From Nitrospira sp. (GTDB lineage: Bacteria; Nitrospirota; Nitrospiria; Nitrospirales; Nitrospiraceae), in contig JAFEBH010000008.1 of the NCBI GenBank assembly GCA_018242765.1, forward strand, positions 61,252 to 125,251: DNA of 64,000 bases, in the 5' to 3' direction. Shown piece by piece: positions 1-8,479 of this stretch. Below the pieces are notes generated by a model, which saw only the letters and a program-made list of their open reading frames with translations, did no database searches and was not told the DNA's origin. Every line of letters begins with the position of its first letter. Position 1 is the stretch's first letter. The position numbers and the translations under genes are program-made.

Positions 1-184
1 GAGACCCGGGGAATGGATTGCAGCTTGACGCTGTCCCCTGAACCATATTATTCATGTGGCGCATGTGAGACAGGGCACTGTTACCTATCCACCGGATATC
101 CTTTGGATGGGCAAGAGGCCGGATGTTTCTCTTCCTAGGCCGTAGGGCGACTCGCATTTCATTCCGAGAGGCCGGTCGCAGTAC

Positions 185-240
185 AAGCCAACCGTTTGGT
201 TCGACCATTGGTCGAGGCAATGCGGTTGGCTTTTGTGTTT
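185..240 (+). terminator. nested stem-loop before dabB
   Basis: A 10-bp outer stem (AAGCCAACCG at 185-194 with CGGTTGGCTT at 223-232) encloses a perfect inner hairpin (TCGACC at 201-206, GGTCGA at 210-215) and runs into a T-rich tract ending at 240. It looks like an intrinsic terminator for an upstream gene, or an attenuator in the dab leader, because the dabB start lies only about 20 bp further on. The rest of positions 1-184 holds no gene I can see. Confidence 0.55.
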
Positions 241-260
241 TCTGAGGCAATGTAACACCG

Positions 261-1967
261 ATGTGGGCTGCGCTACTCATCCCCTTGCTTCCCCTGATAG
301 CCGCGCTGGTCGTGGTCTGCGCTGAGGACTCGACCCGCTACGCCCATGCCAAGATTGCCGCGCTGCTGATGGGTGCGGCCTGCATAGGATCGGCAACGAC
401 CCTGTATGCCGTGACGATCTCTGGACCAATGACCCTCCAATTCTATAACCCTGCCACAGTGGCGTCCCTCACGATTCCCATCGGGTTCTACATCGACCGG
501 CTCAGTGGTGTCATGATGACACTGATTTCCGCCGTCAGCCTGATCATCTATACCTACTCCGTGAACTATATGTATCAGGACCGCCACTACCGCCGGTACC
601 TGACGCTGATTTGTCTCACGGACTTCGTGCTGCTCTGCATGGTGTCCAGTGCGAATCTCATGATGTTGTTTTTGTTCTGGCAACTGCTGAGTTACTTGCT
701 CTACATCCTGGCGCATAATCATAACCACCGCCAGACTCTCGAGGGAGCCTACAAGACATTCACCGTCCTGCGCGTGGCCGATATGGCCCTCCTCATGGGA
801 ATTATCCTCACCTACCAGGTGTACGGAACGCTGGAGATTCCCGAGCTGTTCGCTCGCGCGACGGCCTCCTCTCACACCGTCGCACTCTGGCCGGGCATGA
901 ACATCGACGCCGCCACCGCCATTACCTTGCTGATGTTCGTTGGAGCGATGGGGAAGTCCGCGCAGTTTCCCCTTCACCTGTGGTTACCGAGTTCGCTCTT
1001 TGCGCCGACGCCCGTGCACGGCTTGCTCCATGCCGGCATCATCAATGCCGGTGGATTTCTGATCAATCGGATGGCACCGCTCTTCGGCATGAGTTCGGTG
1101 ACCCTGCACGTCGCCTTTGTAGTTGGAACAGTGACGGCTGTGCTGGGAGCCTCCATGATGCTGGTGCAGAGCGACATCAAGAAGACGTTGGGACTGTCGA
1201 CGATCGGTCAGATGGGATACATGATTATGGAGTGCGGGTTGGGCGCATTCTCGCTGGCGGTCTTCCATCTCATCGCACATGGTCTGTTTAAGGCCACGGT
1301 CTTTCTCAATTGTGGAAATGTGATTCAAAAGGCTCGGATCGAGCCACATTTCCCCCACACCGGCCATACGCACCACGAAGAGGAAGAGCTGTCAAACCTC
1401 ACCTGGTCGACGGGACTTCTGACGAGCCTGGTGATCCCACTGCTCATTCTCCTGGTAACCCATGGAGTGCTGCACATTCCTTTGTTGGAGTCTCACGGGA
1501 CCGTCATCATCCTCTTCTTTATTTGGATTACTTCGTCGCAAGCTATCCTGACGCTCACGCGACTCCGTGCGGTGGCATCCTGGAAAGTGTCGTCCACCAT
1601 GTTGGTGACCTTGCTCTTCGTGGTCTTCATCTACCTGTTTGCGGTGGAATCATTCACGGCATTCCTCTATCCCAATCCAAACGATGTCGCCTCGTATTAC
1701 AAGGCAGCCGACCTTCCCGACTGGCTGTTTGACCTACTGATCGTCGGGGCGACCGGTCTGACCGTATTCGGCTGGATCTACCTCTATCTGAAAGCCCATG
1801 GACGAAGCGTGTGGATACCGGCTTGGGTCGACAAGATTCGTCATCGGGTATATGTAGCGCTCATCAATCGGTTGTATGCCGATGAATGTTACGGTCGCCT
1901 CGGACAAGTCGTCCTGCGGTTCGTCCATTGGGTCGACAAACAAGAAGACGGGTGGTCGAGGCGATGA
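261..1967 (+). CDS. dabB: DabB-like proton-conducting membrane subunit (NuoL/MrpA family)
   Basis: This 568-residue polytopic membrane protein belongs to the NuoL/NuoM/MrpA proton-translocating family (Proton_antipo_M). It carries the family's central segment, with HLWLPSS and PTPVHGLLHAG near residues 240-260 and a conserved K-K-T-L-G-L-S-T motif near 310. It is shorter than a complex I NuoL and has no nuo genes beside it. Instead it overlaps a second such subunit, followed by dabA, so it is best read as the cation-coupled membrane half of a DAB inorganic-carbon transporter. A His/Glu-rich loop (HTGHTHHEEEE) near residue 370 is unusual. Known DabB proteins drive DabA-catalysed CO2 hydration using the proton gradient; that function is inferred here. 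Confidence 0.85.
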   Translation: MWAALLIPLLPLIAALVVVCAEDSTRYAHAKIAALLMGAACIGSATTLYAVTISGPMTLQFYNPATVASLTIPIGFYIDRLSGVMMTLISAVSLIIYTYSVNYMYQDRHYRRYLTLICLTDFVLLCMVSSANLMMLFLFWQLLSYLLYILAHNHNHRQTLEGAYKTFTVLRVADMALLMGIILTYQVYGTLEIPELFARATASSHTVALWPGMNIDAATAITLLMFVGAMGKSAQFPLHLWLPSSLFAPTPVHGLLHAGIINAGGFLINRMAPLFGMSSVTLHVAFVVGTVTAVLGASMMLVQSDIKKTLGLSTIGQMGYMIMECGLGAFSLAVFHLIAHGLFKATVFLNCGNVIQKARIEPHFPHTGHTHHEEEELSNLTWSTGLLTSLVIPLLILLVTHGVLHIPLLESHGTVIILFFIWITSSQAILTLTRLRAVASWKVSSTMLVTLLFVVFIYLFAVESFTAFLYPNPNDVASYYKAADLPDWLFDLLIVGATGLTVFGWIYLYLKAHGRSVWIPAWVDKIRHRVYVALINRLYADECYGRLGQVVLRFVHWVDKQEDGWSRR

Positions 1968-3256
1968 CGAGCGCAGTGCTTTTTTCTTGGCTTGCCACCT
2001 GCATTCCGCTCATCGGCGCTTTGGTGACTCGTCTGCTTTGGGAAGACCTGCCGCAGCTGAAGAAGTCCTGCATCATCTGGTCCCTCATCAGTATCGCCCC
2101 GATTCTCAAACTTAAAACGAACCTACCGGAGGGCGTCTTACTCCTTGCTCTTCTCCCGCTCGTGGCCATGATCTCCCTCCTGGGGCAGCCGGTTCAGAAG
2201 GACCACCGTCTATCCTGGCTCATGACCTTAGTCTGTCTCGGACTGGGAATCGGTGTCATCGCCCATCCGGCTCCATTGAATCATCTGTTCCTGTTGGCAT
2301 TGCTGGTAATCATAACCGGCCTCTTGTTGCATCACCACACGATCTTGTGGCCGATTTCATGGTGGGGGATCAGCCTGTTCTGTCTCGCGGCACTTGGCGT
2401 GCTGATCGCCGCACTGGCGAACCCTCCGCTTTCGTCGTGGGGTACCCTGATCACTGCGGCAGTACTGATCCCCCTCTTGCCGTTCCACACCGGCTATGTG
2501 ACTGCGCTCACACGACTGCCCGGCAACCTGCCCTCATTCTCGGCGTTTCTGCTTCCCGCCGTGGGCCTGCACGTCATGGCCTCAGTCCTTCAGACCGTAC
2601 CCACGACGGTCTCTGGTATCGTCGGACTCTTCGCGCTGATCGGAGCATGGTATGGTGCCGTCAAAGCTCTGGCACAGACTCGCATTCGGCTCATGCTGGC
2701 CTATGCGAGCCTCTCCTTCTTTTCCATACTCTGGTGGCATGCCGCAACCTCAAGCCTGGCGACGTCTCGCACCGCCGTCTTCGTCGCGTCAATCGGCCTC
2801 GCCACCTGCGGGCTGCTGATTGCCTGGCAAATCATTCGGACACGATATGGCGACGACGTCGATCCGTCCTCAATCAGCGGATTAGCCTCGTCGATGCCGC
2901 GGTATGCGGTGCTGCTGTCTCTCTTGGCATTGGCTGCGATGGGACTTCCCCCGTTCGGCGTCTTCGCCGGGCTGATGGGATTGCTGCTCCACTCACCGAT
3001 TCCGTCCCTGATCGGCCTGATGATCATGCTGGCGGCCTGGCTGGCGGCTTCCTGGTACCTCATGAGCGCGGTACAGCAGTTGTTGTTTGGAATCAGACGG
3101 AGCGACCTTCGGTATCGTGATGTCGTGCAACAGGAATGGGCTGCACTTGCCATCACAATCGTCGTTCTCACGGTGCTGGGACTTGCCCCCATTGAGTGGT
3201 GGACGTCACCGGCGACACAGTCGATGGCAGGCGCACTCTCACGAGATCTCCCATGA
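1964..3256 (+). CDS. second proton-conducting-like subunit of the DAB operon
   Basis: The 430-residue protein is almost entirely hydrophobic, with about a dozen predicted membrane segments, and resembles a diverged NuoL/M-type subunit. I chose the ATG at 1964 because it overlaps the stop of the preceding gene in an ATGA; the frame is open further upstream, but that start would sit deep inside the first gene. Its own stop overlaps the dabA start in the same way, so the three proteins are probably translated together as one complex. Canonical DAB systems have one DabB, so the second subunit is notable. Identity is less certain than for its neighbours because the family motifs are weak. Confidence 0.7.
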   Translation: MTSAVLFSWLATCIPLIGALVTRLLWEDLPQLKKSCIIWSLISIAPILKLKTNLPEGVLLLALLPLVAMISLLGQPVQKDHRLSWLMTLVCLGLGIGVIAHPAPLNHLFLLALLVIITGLLLHHHTILWPISWWGISLFCLAALGVLIAALANPPLSSWGTLITAAVLIPLLPFHTGYVTALTRLPGNLPSFSAFLLPAVGLHVMASVLQTVPTTVSGIVGLFALIGAWYGAVKALAQTRIRLMLAYASLSFFSILWWHAATSSLATSRTAVFVASIGLATCGLLIAWQIIRTRYGDDVDPSSISGLASSMPRYAVLLSLLALAAMGLPPFGVFAGLMGLLLHSPIPSLIGLMIMLAAWLAASWYLMSAVQQLLFGIRRSDLRYRDVVQQEWAALAITIVVLTVLGLAPIEWWTSPATQSMAGALSRDLP

Positions 3257-6200
3257 CACCGGTCAATGAATCGATGGATCTCGAATCTAAACGGATGGAA
3301 CTCCGCGGCATCGTTCGCCTTGCGGGGGAAGTCATCGCCCAATACTGGCCGATGCGGACGTTCGTCCACCACAATCCGTTGCATAGCCTGGAATACCTCC
3401 CGTTCGAAGAAACGGTCCGGCGGGGCAAACAATTCTTGAATGGCGACGGCTATCTCCCGAGCGACCTGTATCGTGCCTACGTGACATCTGGTCGCATCAG
3501 GCTGGAGCATCTGGAAGCCGTCCTACGGCCGCTGGCACACGATCGAACGATCACTCTGGGATCTCGGTCCGTCACTCACGGGGACGTCTTGCGGACTTGC
3601 CTGACGGAAGGGCTTTGTTCGACGATTCGAGAACCGCTCGACGATCAGCTGGAAGATCCTGACCGGGATCTGATTGAGCGGATTGCAAGGAAACTGGAAC
3701 ATGTTCTGGAGGCACCCTCCCTCGACGATCGCGTAAAAAAGGTCGTGGAGACGAACCACACGGCGCTCTGCCGGTGGCTCACCCTCTCTCACTGGTGTGA
3801 TGACACACTCGGCACCTCCATCGTTCAAACCATCAATGACCAGATGATCAAGTGGTGTTCGGCCTTTCTCGACGAAGGGCATGCCGCGTGGGCCATGCCT
3901 GACCGTGATGGGGGGCTCTACCAGAGTTGGAAACGCCTCGCCGCTCAAGAATGGTCGCTCATCGGGATTGCCGACAGTCGACGCAAGATTGCCGCACTCT
4001 GCGAGCATCCAGAAGACACCCTGCTGGAAAGCTTAGACCTGTTGGGTATTCCGACGGAACTGCGGCAAGATTACTTGTCGCTGCAATTGACCGCGCTTCC
4101 AGGTTGGGCCGGCTTCATCAAATGGCGTGGAGAAGAACGCGACTATCCCTGGCAACAGGCCAACCCGGTCGGTCTTGTGAAGTTCCTGGCCATCCGTCTG
4201 TGGTATGCCAGAGAGCTTGTGCAAGCAGCGTGTCGTGAGTACCTGGATATCCCCGGACGATTCAGCGACATCGTCGCCTATATGCGTGACTATTCGGAAG
4301 AGTACTATCTGCGACGGCAGCGGATCGCCGGCCACCTCCCTGCACTCTACGCTGAAGAAGTCGACAGGCTTGCCCATCGAAAGGGACAAGGCTGGAACAC
4401 GGTACTCACGCGCTACCGCACTGACGTGGTTCCCAGACACCAAGCAGCTCGTCGGCGCGGCAATGCTCGTCGACTCCTCGCATTGAGCCGAACCCTCGCG
4501 ATTCCCGATGAACAGCTGGTCGAGAGTCAGCCTCAGGCACTGAAGCAGGTGATCGAATGGATCGAAGCTTTCCCGGAATCAGACCATGGCATCATTTGGC
4601 TCAAGGCCTTTGAAGCCGGGTATCATGAGTCGCTGCTTGGACAGCTCATCTCTGCATCCCAACGGGAGCGCACGGATAAGCCGACAGCCCCTCCTCTTCG
4701 CCCCTATTCACAATCCGTGTATTGCATCGATGTCCGATCGGAGCCGTTTCGTCGTCACCTCGAATCGATCGGCCCGCATGAGACCTATGGCTTCGCCGGC
4801 TTCTTTGCCGCCTTCATCCGGTACCGAGCCTGGGGAAGAGAACATGACACGGAACAGTTTCCCGTCATCATGCGTGCCAAGAACGAGGTGCGGGAGATCC
4901 CTCGCAGCTATCTGGATCACAAAGTCTCTCAACATCAGGCTTGGACGAAATGGGTCCATGCGGGCCACACCTTGCTGCACGATCTGAAAGAAAACGTGAT
5001 TACCCCCTACGTGATGGTTGAGTCCATCGGCTGGTTTTACAGCCTTCCGATTTTCGGAAAGACTCTTCTTCCGTCGCTCTATCGACGCATCACGACCTGG
5101 TTGCAGCGGCAGTTCGTACCGTCGCTCCCGACCACGCTGACGGTGAACAAGTTATCCCCCACAGATACCTCGGAGATGCTCACGGTCGAGCATCAAAAAC
5201 TGGTACGGATGGCGCTCCAGGAGCGCCTGGGACTGCGCAACACACACATCACCCCGTCGCTCATCGAGGGATTACGACAGCAAGCCCTTCAAGGAAGAGA
5301 CCAGCAGGACATCCGTTTCCTGGCCGAGGCGGAAGCCGTCGGGTTGAAGGCCGATGCGCTTGATGCGTTTATCCTGGTTCTCCAACGAGGGTACGACGTG
5401 AACCCTCGTGCGTCGTCACGATACAAGGAACGACTGACCAGAACCGGCTTCACGCTTGAGGAACAAACCTTGACGGTCGAGACCGCCTTGCGGATGATGG
5501 GGCTGACGCAAACCTTCGCCCGGCTCATTCTGTTCTGCGCACATGGTAGCACCTCGGACAATAACCCCTACGAGTCGGCACTCGACTGTGGCGCATGCGG
5601 AGGGAATGAAGGACAACCCAATGCCCGAGTCCTTGCCATGATGGCGAACAATGACAAGGTCCGTGCACGGTTACGGAAGGCTGGGATCGATATTCCCTCC
5701 GACACGCAGTTCCTCGCCGGCCAGATGGATACCACGACGGATACGGTCCGATTGTTCGACCTCGAAGATGTGCCCCCGACCCATCGCGCCGATCTTGCGC
5801 GGCTCCAGGAGGATCTCAGGGAAGCGTCGGAACTAGCGAGCCGTGAGCGCTATGGACGATTCCCTGAAGTTCAGCACCCGGTGGACGAAAGACAGGCCAC
5901 CGCCCATGTCCGTCAGCGCAGTGTGGATTGGAGTCAAGTTCGCCCCGAGTGGGGACTCTCCGGCAATACCACCTTCCTGATCGGTCGTCGTGAGCTGACC
6001 AAAGGGCTAGACTTCAAGGGCCGAATGTTCTTGCACTCGTATGACTATCGGGAAGACCCAACGACTCGGTTCCTCGAAGTCTTGTTGACGGCGCCTCAGG
6101 TCGTTGCCCAATGGATCAACATGGAACATTACTTTTCTGCCGTCGACAACGAAGTGTATGGCAGCAGCAGTAAGATCTATCACAACGTCGTCGGGCGATT

Positions 6201-6489
6201 TGGCATCATGTCCGGCCCCTGGAGTGATCTTCGACTCGGACTAGCGAGGCAAACCGTAATGAATGGGGAAATGCCGTACCATGAGCCGATGCGATTGCTC
6301 ACGATCGTCGAGGCTCCTCGGCGCGGAATCGAAAAATTAATTGCACGGCACGACGTGCTTCAGCACTATTATCATAACGAGTGGGTACACCTGGTGGTCT
6401 TGGACCCAGAGGACGGCCAGTGGTATCGGTATCAACCCAACGGGGCATGGACTCGGATAGTGGGAGAAGAAGCGATGGTGGCGTCGTGA
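3253..6489 (+). CDS. dabA: DabA-type inorganic carbon uptake protein (DUF2309)
   Basis: The 1078-residue protein matches the DUF2309/DabA family, the cytoplasmic beta-carbonic-anhydrase-like half of DAB transporters. The zinc ligands are visible: Cys491 and Asp493 in VYCIDVRSEP, His764 in FCAHGS, and Cys779 in ALDCGACGG. The 15-residue spacing between the last two equals that in the characterised Halothiobacillus DabA. The start at 3253 overlaps the upstream stop (ATGA). Near the N-terminus WPMRTFVHHNPLH is typical of the family. With the two membrane subunits it should convert entering CO2 to bicarbonate one way at the cytoplasmic membrane. All expected metal ligands are intact. Confidence 0.93.
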   Translation: MTPVNESMDLESKRMELRGIVRLAGEVIAQYWPMRTFVHHNPLHSLEYLPFEETVRRGKQFLNGDGYLPSDLYRAYVTSGRIRLEHLEAVLRPLAHDRTITLGSRSVTHGDVLRTCLTEGLCSTIREPLDDQLEDPDRDLIERIARKLEHVLEAPSLDDRVKKVVETNHTALCRWLTLSHWCDDTLGTSIVQTINDQMIKWCSAFLDEGHAAWAMPDRDGGLYQSWKRLAAQEWSLIGIADSRRKIAALCEHPEDTLLESLDLLGIPTELRQDYLSLQLTALPGWAGFIKWRGEERDYPWQQANPVGLVKFLAIRLWYARELVQAACREYLDIPGRFSDIVAYMRDYSEEYYLRRQRIAGHLPALYAEEVDRLAHRKGQGWNTVLTRYRTDVVPRHQAARRRGNARRLLALSRTLAIPDEQLVESQPQALKQVIEWIEAFPESDHGIIWLKAFEAGYHESLLGQLISASQRERTDKPTAPPLRPYSQSVYCIDVRSEPFRRHLESIGPHETYGFAGFFAAFIRYRAWGREHDTEQFPVIMRAKNEVREIPRSYLDHKVSQHQAWTKWVHAGHTLLHDLKENVITPYVMVESIGWFYSLPIFGKTLLPSLYRRITTWLQRQFVPSLPTTLTVNKLSPTDTSEMLTVEHQKLVRMALQERLGLRNTHITPSLIEGLRQQALQGRDQQDIRFLAEAEAVGLKADALDAFILVLQRGYDVNPRASSRYKERLTRTGFTLEEQTLTVETALRMMGLTQTFARLILFCAHGSTSDNNPYESALDCGACGGNEGQPNARVLAMMANNDKVRARLRKAGIDIPSDTQFLAGQMDTTTDTVRLFDLEDVPPTHRADLARLQEDLREASELASRERYGRFPEVQHPVDERQATAHVRQRSVDWSQVRPEWGLSGNTTFLIGRRELTKGLDFKGRMFLHSYDYREDPTTRFLEVLLTAPQVVAQWINMEHYFSAVDNEVYGSSSKIYHNVVGRFGIMSGPWSDLRLGLARQTVMNGEMPYHEPMRLLTIVEAPRRGIEKLIARHDVLQHYYHNEWVHLVVLDPEDGQWYRYQPNGAWTRIVGEEAMVAS

Positions 6490-6519
6490 TCACATTGAAG
6501 GCTGGAAAGGAGTAGATCG

Positions 6520-6861
6520 ATGGGCGGCTTGAGCTTACATCCGATGAAGGAACTTCGTGTGATCATCGCAGGGGAACATCGCGCGTTTGTAACGGAGCTG
6601 CTGGACCGAGTTCAGGCCTCCGGGTACACGATCATCGGCAATATCTCAGGGAAGGGGCATCACGGCGTGCGGGAGGCACACTTCATGTTTAGCGAACAAG
6701 AAAGTCTTGAGATGATCCTCGCCGTTGTCCCGGAAGAAAAAGTCGAGCCGATCTTCGCCGGACTGAAACCTTTGTTCGCGCGGCATTCGGGGTTCGTATA
6801 TGTTGCAGATGTCGCCGTCAGTCGTCAGGAATACTTCCGGCAAAAGGGTACACAACCCTGA
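6520..6861 (+). CDS. P-II-like regulatory protein of the DAB operon
   Basis: A 113-residue protein with the length and pattern of P-II-like signal-transduction proteins: an N-terminal strand (KELRVIIAGE), a glycine-rich loop (GNISGKGHHGVRE) and a hydrophobic strand (LEMILAVVPEEKVEPI). It follows dabA by 30 nt with a good ribosome-binding site (AAAGGAG, 7 nt before ATG), so it is probably the last gene of the operon. P-II-like proteins are known beside bicarbonate transporters, where they bind adenine nucleotides and bicarbonate. Here I infer control of DabAB activity. The uridylylated tyrosine T-loop of GlnB is absent, so nitrogen signalling by GlnD is unlikely. Confidence 0.7.
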   Translation: MGGLSLHPMKELRVIIAGEHRAFVTELLDRVQASGYTIIGNISGKGHHGVREAHFMFSEQESLEMILAVVPEEKVEPIFAGLKPLFARHSGFVYVADVAVSRQEYFRQKGTQP

Positions 6862-7260
6862 TCGAGATACACGCCACACCATCCCTCAATTTCACGTAAG
6901 TCCGGTAGGGTCGCCTTTTTGCCACCCACCGGCCTGAGGAAATCGGCGTACTCGCATGCCGTTGAGTCAGCATTAACCGTCTCCCACTGCTTGGTTCCCA
7001 ACATCGATCGTACCACTGCGATCAATGCAGTAACTTGACCAATGCCGACTCGTTCAACTCCCTATTCACAGGCTCCGCTTCTGCCATAGACTTCATGAGT
7101 CTCAGAATGTTACCGCCGCCCTCCATACGAATGATTTTCATGGCACTGATGGCGCTATCGACTTCACTCACTGAGGAAGTCGCACCAAAGATGGCATGCC
7201 TATCTGGGCGTGAAGGTTCCACGCCCGCTACCCATTAATACCAGCATCGCATAAAATCCC
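6862..7260. other. gap after the dab operon
   Basis: No gene is convincing here. Two short minus-strand frames (7022-7222 from GTG, 6825-7025 from TTG) overlap end to start but resemble nothing I know. An imperfect hairpin (CCGGT-GGGT at 6902-6911 with ACCC-ACCGG at 6924-6932) could help stop dab transcription. Confidence 0.4.
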
Positions 7261-8478
7261 TCAAAGGGGCTTCGCTGACGGCTGGTCTGAAACGATGGCC
7301 TTGGGCATCATGCCCTCATCATTGACCAAATCGTAACCAGGAGCAGGCTGAACGATCCGTACCTTGTCCCCTTCAAGCAACGCACTGCTGGGGTTATTCA
7401 CAATACGATCTTTTGTAGAAATGCCCTCTTCCACTTCGACAGTGCTGTCCAACATTTTTGTTACGACAACCGGTTTGAAGTGCACCCGGTCGTCCTCGGC
7501 CATGATGACCACCTGCGTGCCGTGCTCTTGAAATACTAACGCACTTGTCGGAATCGTCATCACCCCTGAATCAACAGGAGCCGTCAGTCGAACACTGGCA
7601 TAGGAGCCCGGCCAAAGCGCTCGATCCTCGTTGTCGATAGTAAACACTGTAACCGCCGTACGGGTATTCACATCGAAGCCCTTCGCCACAGTTAGAAAGT
7701 TGAACGTAAAATGGCGCTTAGGGAGTTGTGGGACCGTCACATCTGCTGTCAGCCCGAGGCCGAGAAATGGGCCAAAACGTTCCGGCACGTTCACAAAGAG
7801 CCGTAACTTATCCACCACTGCAACGGTAAAGAGGTTATTCTTGGCGTTGGGAGTATTAATACTCCCCTCCTTGGATACCAAATCACCAGAATTGATGTTC
7901 CGCTGAATCACCACTCCGTCGAAAGGGGAAGTGATTTTTTTAAATCCGATGAAGGCTTCTATGTTCTTCACCTTTTGCTCTGCAGCGGCGACCTTCGCTG
8001 CCTCGGCCTGTGCCTCGGCGAGTTGCACAGAGATGGATTGTTCAGAGAGTGCTTGGTTTTCTCGCATGGCCAGGTAGCGCTTCGCCGTCAGTTGAGCCAG
8101 TGAATTTCTGGCCCGCTCGGACTCTAGATCCGCAAGTGCCTGCTTGTATTCGGCATCGAGATCCGGCGTGTTCAATTCGGCAAGGACATCCCCTTTCTTA
8201 ACGATGTCTCCATAGTCCTTGTACCAAGCCTTCACATAGCCTTCGACACGCGCATAGATGGGAGCCTCGTACCATCCCTCAATCGTGCCGGGAAGCGTAA
8301 TGGTGTCCACCGGCTCAGACGTCTTAGCCTGTATGAGGGCTACAGTAGGCGTGGCGGCTTCAAGAGTGGTCTCTTGCAATGCCTTCGCCTCATGCTGACC
8401 GTTGTAGATTCTGAAAACGAGATACCCTGGGCCGAGGATGAGGGCCACGAGCAACAAAACCCTTCCAGTAGAAGTCAT
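7261..8478 (-). CDS. RND efflux periplasmic adaptor (membrane fusion protein), operon 1
   Basis: A 405-residue membrane-fusion protein of the HlyD/AcrA type. It has an N-terminal membrane anchor (residues about 6-23), a lipoyl half (GWYEAPIYARVEGYVKAWYKDYGDIVKKGDVLAEL), a coiled-coil hairpin (residues about 110-165), the second lipoyl half (FDGVVIQRNINSGDLVSKEG) and beta-barrel and membrane-proximal domains. The ATG at 8478 is one base beyond the stop of the pump gene, so the two are translationally linked. It is closely similar to the adaptor at 34304-35506 (identical over long stretches), which marks the operons as paralogues. There is no outer-membrane factor after it. Confidence 0.92.
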   Translation of the reverse strand: MTSTGRVLLLVALILGPGYLVFRIYNGQHEAKALQETTLEAATPTVALIQAKTSEPVDTITLPGTIEGWYEAPIYARVEGYVKAWYKDYGDIVKKGDVLAELNTPDLDAEYKQALADLESERARNSLAQLTAKRYLAMRENQALSEQSISVQLAEAQAEAAKVAAAEQKVKNIEAFIGFKKITSPFDGVVIQRNINSGDLVSKEGSINTPNAKNNLFTVAVVDKLRLFVNVPERFGPFLGLGLTADVTVPQLPKRHFTFNFLTVAKGFDVNTRTAVTVFTIDNEDRALWPGSYASVRLTAPVDSGVMTIPTSALVFQEHGTQVVIMAEDDRVHFKPVVVTKMLDSTVEVEEGISTKDRIVNNPSSALLEGDKVRIVQPAPGYDLVNDEGMMPKAIVSDQPSAKPL

Positions 8479-8479
8479 G

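Noticed and set aside
273..977. 234-codon frame opposite dabB
   Set aside because: Antisense shadow of a strongly conserved membrane protein gene.
6825..7222. Two overlapping short minus-strand frames (66 residues each, GTG and TTG starts)
   Set aside because: No recognisable motif or good ribosome-binding site; listed only as a gap.
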